Below are positions 6,634 through 8,464 of a stretch of 8,464 bases of DNA, one piece after another. Both the position numbers and the translations under genes were made by a program. The stretch is from an uncultured Collinsella sp. (GTDB lineage: Bacteria; Actinomycetota; Coriobacteriia; Coriobacteriales; Coriobacteriaceae), in the NCBI GenBank assembly GCA_902492545.1, contig CABULX010000096.1, positions 1 through 8,464 of the forward strand, read 5' to 3'. Within the stretch, counting starts at the first letter, position 1; each line of letters starts with the position of its first letter. The notes under the pieces are model-generated. The model was not told the origin of the DNA, searched no databases, and saw only the letters and a list, made by a program, of their open reading frames with translations.

Positions 6634-7677
6634 TTAGAGCTCGACGGTCACCGAAGCGGGATCCTCCCCTACCAGCTCGGCCAGCATGGGAAGTGCCACG
6701 GCGAGCGTCTCGCGAATCGTTCCGTTGTTGGAAAAGCCGGCGGCGGCATGATGCCCGCCACCGCCAAAGTTGGCAGCGATCTCGGACACATCGAGGTCAC
6801 CCTTGGAGCGCAGGTTGCCGCGTACCTTGGTATCGCCCTCAATGCCCTTCAGAAACAGGCAGACCTCCACGCCCATAACCGAACGCACCACATCGACCAG
6901 GCCGTCGCACTCATCCGAAGTGACGCCGCAGGCCTCGAGGTCGCTCTGGTACGCATAACTATATGCCACGCGACCGTGCGCCACTGTTTTGATGCGGCCC
7001 ATAACGATGGACTTGAGATGCAAGAACTCCACGCGCATGCTCTGGTAGACCTCGAGCGCAACACGCGCCGGATCGGCACCGTGCGCGACCAGGCGCGAGG
7101 CGGCATGGAACGCAGCAGCATCGGCGTTTTGATACTGAAAACGGCCGGTATCGGTAACCAAGCCACACAGCAGGCAGGTCGCAACGCCATCACGTGCGAC
7201 AATGCCGCAATTGTCCAAAAAGCGGTCGATGATCATGGCGCAGGCTGCGGCGCCGACGCACCTCAGGCTCAGCTCGGCAAATTCCTCGCGCGCCGGATGG
7301 TGATCGAAGCACACCACATGCGACGAGCGGCGGAGCACCTCGGCGGAGTTGTTCAGACGCTCGACGACCGGCACGTCCACCGAGATGAACAGGTCCGGAT
7401 TGTCGGTATACGCAGATGCCGGCACCAGACGGTCGGCACCCTCCATAAAGCGGTAGATGCGCGGAACCGGGTCATCGTCTGCCAGCAGCAGGGCAATGTC
7501 CTTGTTGGGGAAAAACTTCATAAGCGATAAGCCCAGACCCAGCACGGAGCCCAGGGCGTCGCCATCGGGAGACGTATGTCCCGAAATCGCAATGGAGGAC
7601 GCATCCTCGATGAGCTCGAGGATGCGTCGCTGAATATCTGCAGACTCGCACGATGCGAGGTCGGCGGAATTACTCAT
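6634..7677 (-). CDS. nrnA: DHH/DHHA1 phosphoesterase: oligoribonuclease / pAp phosphatase, 347 aa
   Basis: NrnA-type enzymes degrade very short RNAs (2-5 nt) to mononucleotides and dephosphorylate 3'-phosphoadenosine 5'-phosphate; related proteins hydrolyse c-di-AMP or pApA. The DHH domain shows GHTSPDGDALGS (33-44) with H34, D38 and D40, then SVD (D101), the DHH triad in CFDHHP (D125-H127) and LVTDTGRFQY (173-182, D176). The C-terminal DHHA1 domain has RGNLRSKGDLDVSEIAANF (286-304) and GGGGHHAAAG (305-314), the RNA-binding glycine-rich loop. Length fits the family. The ATG (7677-7675) overlaps the end of rbfA by eight bases, with AGGAGG inside the rbfA tail as ribosome binding site. The rbfA-nrnA-truB order is standard in Gram-positive bacteria. 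Substrate preference cannot be read from sequence alone. Confidence 0.93.
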   Translation of the reverse strand: MSNSADLASCESADIQRRILELIEDASSIAISGHTSPDGDALGSVLGLGLSLMKFFPNKDIALLLADDDPVPRIYRFMEGADRLVPASAYTDNPDLFISVDVPVVERLNNSAEVLRRSSHVVCFDHHPAREEFAELSLRCVGAAACAMIIDRFLDNCGIVARDGVATCLLCGLVTDTGRFQYQNADAAAFHAASRLVAHGADPARVALEVYQSMRVEFLHLKSIVMGRIKTVAHGRVAYSYAYQSDLEACGVTSDECDGLVDVVRSVMGVEVCLFLKGIEGDTKVRGNLRSKGDLDVSEIAANFGGGGHHAAAGFSNNGTIRETLAVALPMLAELVGEDPASVTVEL

Positions 7678-8080
7678 CTAAAGCTGCCTCCTGGGCGGCA
7701 TCCGCTATGGGATAGCCGTCCTCGTCCTTTTCGATCGCAAGCGTGGCGGGAACGTTTTCCAGCGCGCGCGTGATGCGCTCGGCCTCATCGGTCGAGCGAT
7801 CGATGCGAAAATCGAGCTCGGGCGTGACGCGCCAATCGAGCGAGCGGGCCAACAGGCTACGGATGCGACCCTTGGCGCTGGCGAGCGCCTCCATGACCTC
7901 GTCGTAGCGGCTCGCGTCGCACGACACGTACACGCGCGCGAACGAACGGTCCACCGCGACCTCGACCGCGGTCAAGGTGACCAGGTCGAGACGCGGATCG
8001 GAAACCTCAAAGAGCAGGATATAACCGAGCTTCTCGCGAAGCTGCTCGCCCAGACGGCGGGTTGCCTGCGTTTGCTTCAT
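7670..8080 (-). CDS. rbfA: 30S ribosome-binding factor A, 136 aa
   Basis: RbfA binds the 30S subunit during late maturation of the 16S rRNA 5' region and is needed for growth in the cold in other bacteria. It is a single type-II KH fold. Visible family features are the N-terminal helix TRRLGEQLREKLGYIL (7-22), SDPRL (27-31), the strand segment VTLTAVEVAVDRSFARVYVS (34-53) and the helix-plus-strand RIRSLLARSLDWRVTPELDF (72-91). The acidic tail (from about 118) is common. The start ATG lies 11 bases after the infB stop, with GGGGGTAG upstream. Its stop codon lies within the nrnA start region. Confidence 0.95.
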   Translation of the reverse strand: MKQTQATRRLGEQLREKLGYILLFEVSDPRLDLVTLTAVEVAVDRSFARVYVSCDASRYDEVMEALASAKGRIRSLLARSLDWRVTPELDFRIDRSTDEAERITRALENVPATLAIEKDEDGYPIADAAQEAALDE

Positions 8081-8091
8081 AGCGCTACCCC

Positions 8092-8464
8092 CTACTCGGT
8101 ACGGGCAACCTGGTCGATGCGGTAGCCCTCAATGGTGTCGCCAGGCTTGATGTCCTGGAAGTTCTCCAGGCCAATACCGCCCTCGGAGCCGCTCTTGAGG
8201 CTCTTGGCCTCGTCCTTGTAGTGACGCATCGAAGCGATTTTACCGTTGAAGACCACGATGCCGTCGCGCACCAGGCGTACGGAATCGGTCGCGGCGATTT
8301 CACCCTCTTCGACGCGGACACCGGCGGCGATGCCGACTTTGGGCACCTTGAAGGTGTCCAGGACGGTCGCGGTACCCGTGGAGACCTCAACCTCGGTGGG
8401 CTTGAGCATGCCGATACGGGCAGCGTCGAGGTCCTCGAGGCACTTGTAGATGACGTCGTAGCAA
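8092..8464 (-). CDS. infB: Translation initiation factor IF-2, C-terminal fragment (5' part outside window)
   Basis: The open frame enters at the right edge and continues without a stop to the TAG at 8094-8092, giving the last 123 residues. It begins YDVIYKCLEDLDAARIG, which leads into domain IV, the beta-barrel that binds initiator fMet-tRNA. Later matches are KVGIAAGVRV, VRLVRDGIVVFNGKIASM, HYKDEAKSL and GIGLENFQDIKPGDTIEGY near the C-terminus. IF-2 is the GTPase that delivers initiator tRNA to the 30S subunit. The GTPase domain lies outside this window. The position directly before rbfA matches the nusA-infB-rbfA operon. The ATG at 8409 is internal and should not be taken as the start. The usual ECGIGL is EGGIGL here, a mild change. 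Confidence 0.95.
   Translation of the reverse strand, partial: CYDVIYKCLEDLDAARIGMLKPTEVEVSTGTATVLDTFKVPKVGIAAGVRVEEGEIAATDSVRLVRDGIVVFNGKIASMRHYKDEAKSLKSGSEGGIGLENFQDIKPGDTIEGYRIDQVARTE

Noticed and set aside
6496..7530. A 344-codon open frame on the plus strand, antisense to nrnA and truB
   Set aside because: No recognisable family; it spans two well-supported minus-strand genes and is best explained as a compositional shadow.
8092..8409. A stand-alone 105-residue protein starting at the ATG 8409
   Set aside because: The frame stays open upstream to the window edge and encodes further IF-2 sequence, so the ATG is internal to infB.

Overview
The window is a stretch of ordinary bacterial core genome in which every recognisable gene is read from the minus strand, so transcription runs from the high-coordinate end to the low one. 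The DNA is GC-rich. The gene set combines a nusA/infB-type operon, a dnaG-rpoD pair, and an Asp23 (Gls24/YloU-like) gene followed by a FakA/DhaL-type gene. Together with the sigma factor and protein sequences this suggests an actinobacterium of the class Coriobacteriia, probably Collinsella or a close relative. That assignment is from recognition only and was not searched.

In order of transcription, the right-hand two thirds (8464 to 2581) is one tightly packed operon: the end of infB (initiation factor 2), rbfA (ribosome maturation), nrnA (DHH/DHHA1 nano-RNase and pAp phosphatase), truB (tRNA pseudouridine-55 synthase), ribF (FMN/FAD synthesis) and dnaG (primase). Neighbouring genes overlap by 4-8 bases or are 11-15 bases apart. 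After a 95-base gap comes rpoD, the primary sigma factor, with no terminator in between, so it is probably co-transcribed as well as having its own weak promoter. In this genome the translation-factor operon therefore runs directly into the dnaG-rpoD 'macromolecular synthesis' pair, linking protein synthesis, RNA turnover, cofactor supply, replication priming and transcription initiation.

After rpoD come a strong 14-bp terminator hairpin and, six bases further on, a separate 56-base near-palindrome. All but one of the mismatches in the latter become G.U pairs when it is read as minus-strand RNA. This is the most unusual element in the window. Next is a near-consensus promoter with an AT-rich upstream tract, driving two identical tRNA-Asn(GUU) genes that end in a clear terminator.

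The left end holds an Asp23-family gene with a hairpin just upstream of its ribosome binding site, then the first 56 codons of a fatty-acid kinase A/DhaL-domain protein that runs off the window. No gap without a gene exceeds 200 bases. I saw no mobile-element genes, CRISPR array, phage genes or defence system. Long plus-strand open frames are antisense shadows typical of GC-rich coding DNA. I found no novel multigene system; the interest is in non-coding structure and gene order.
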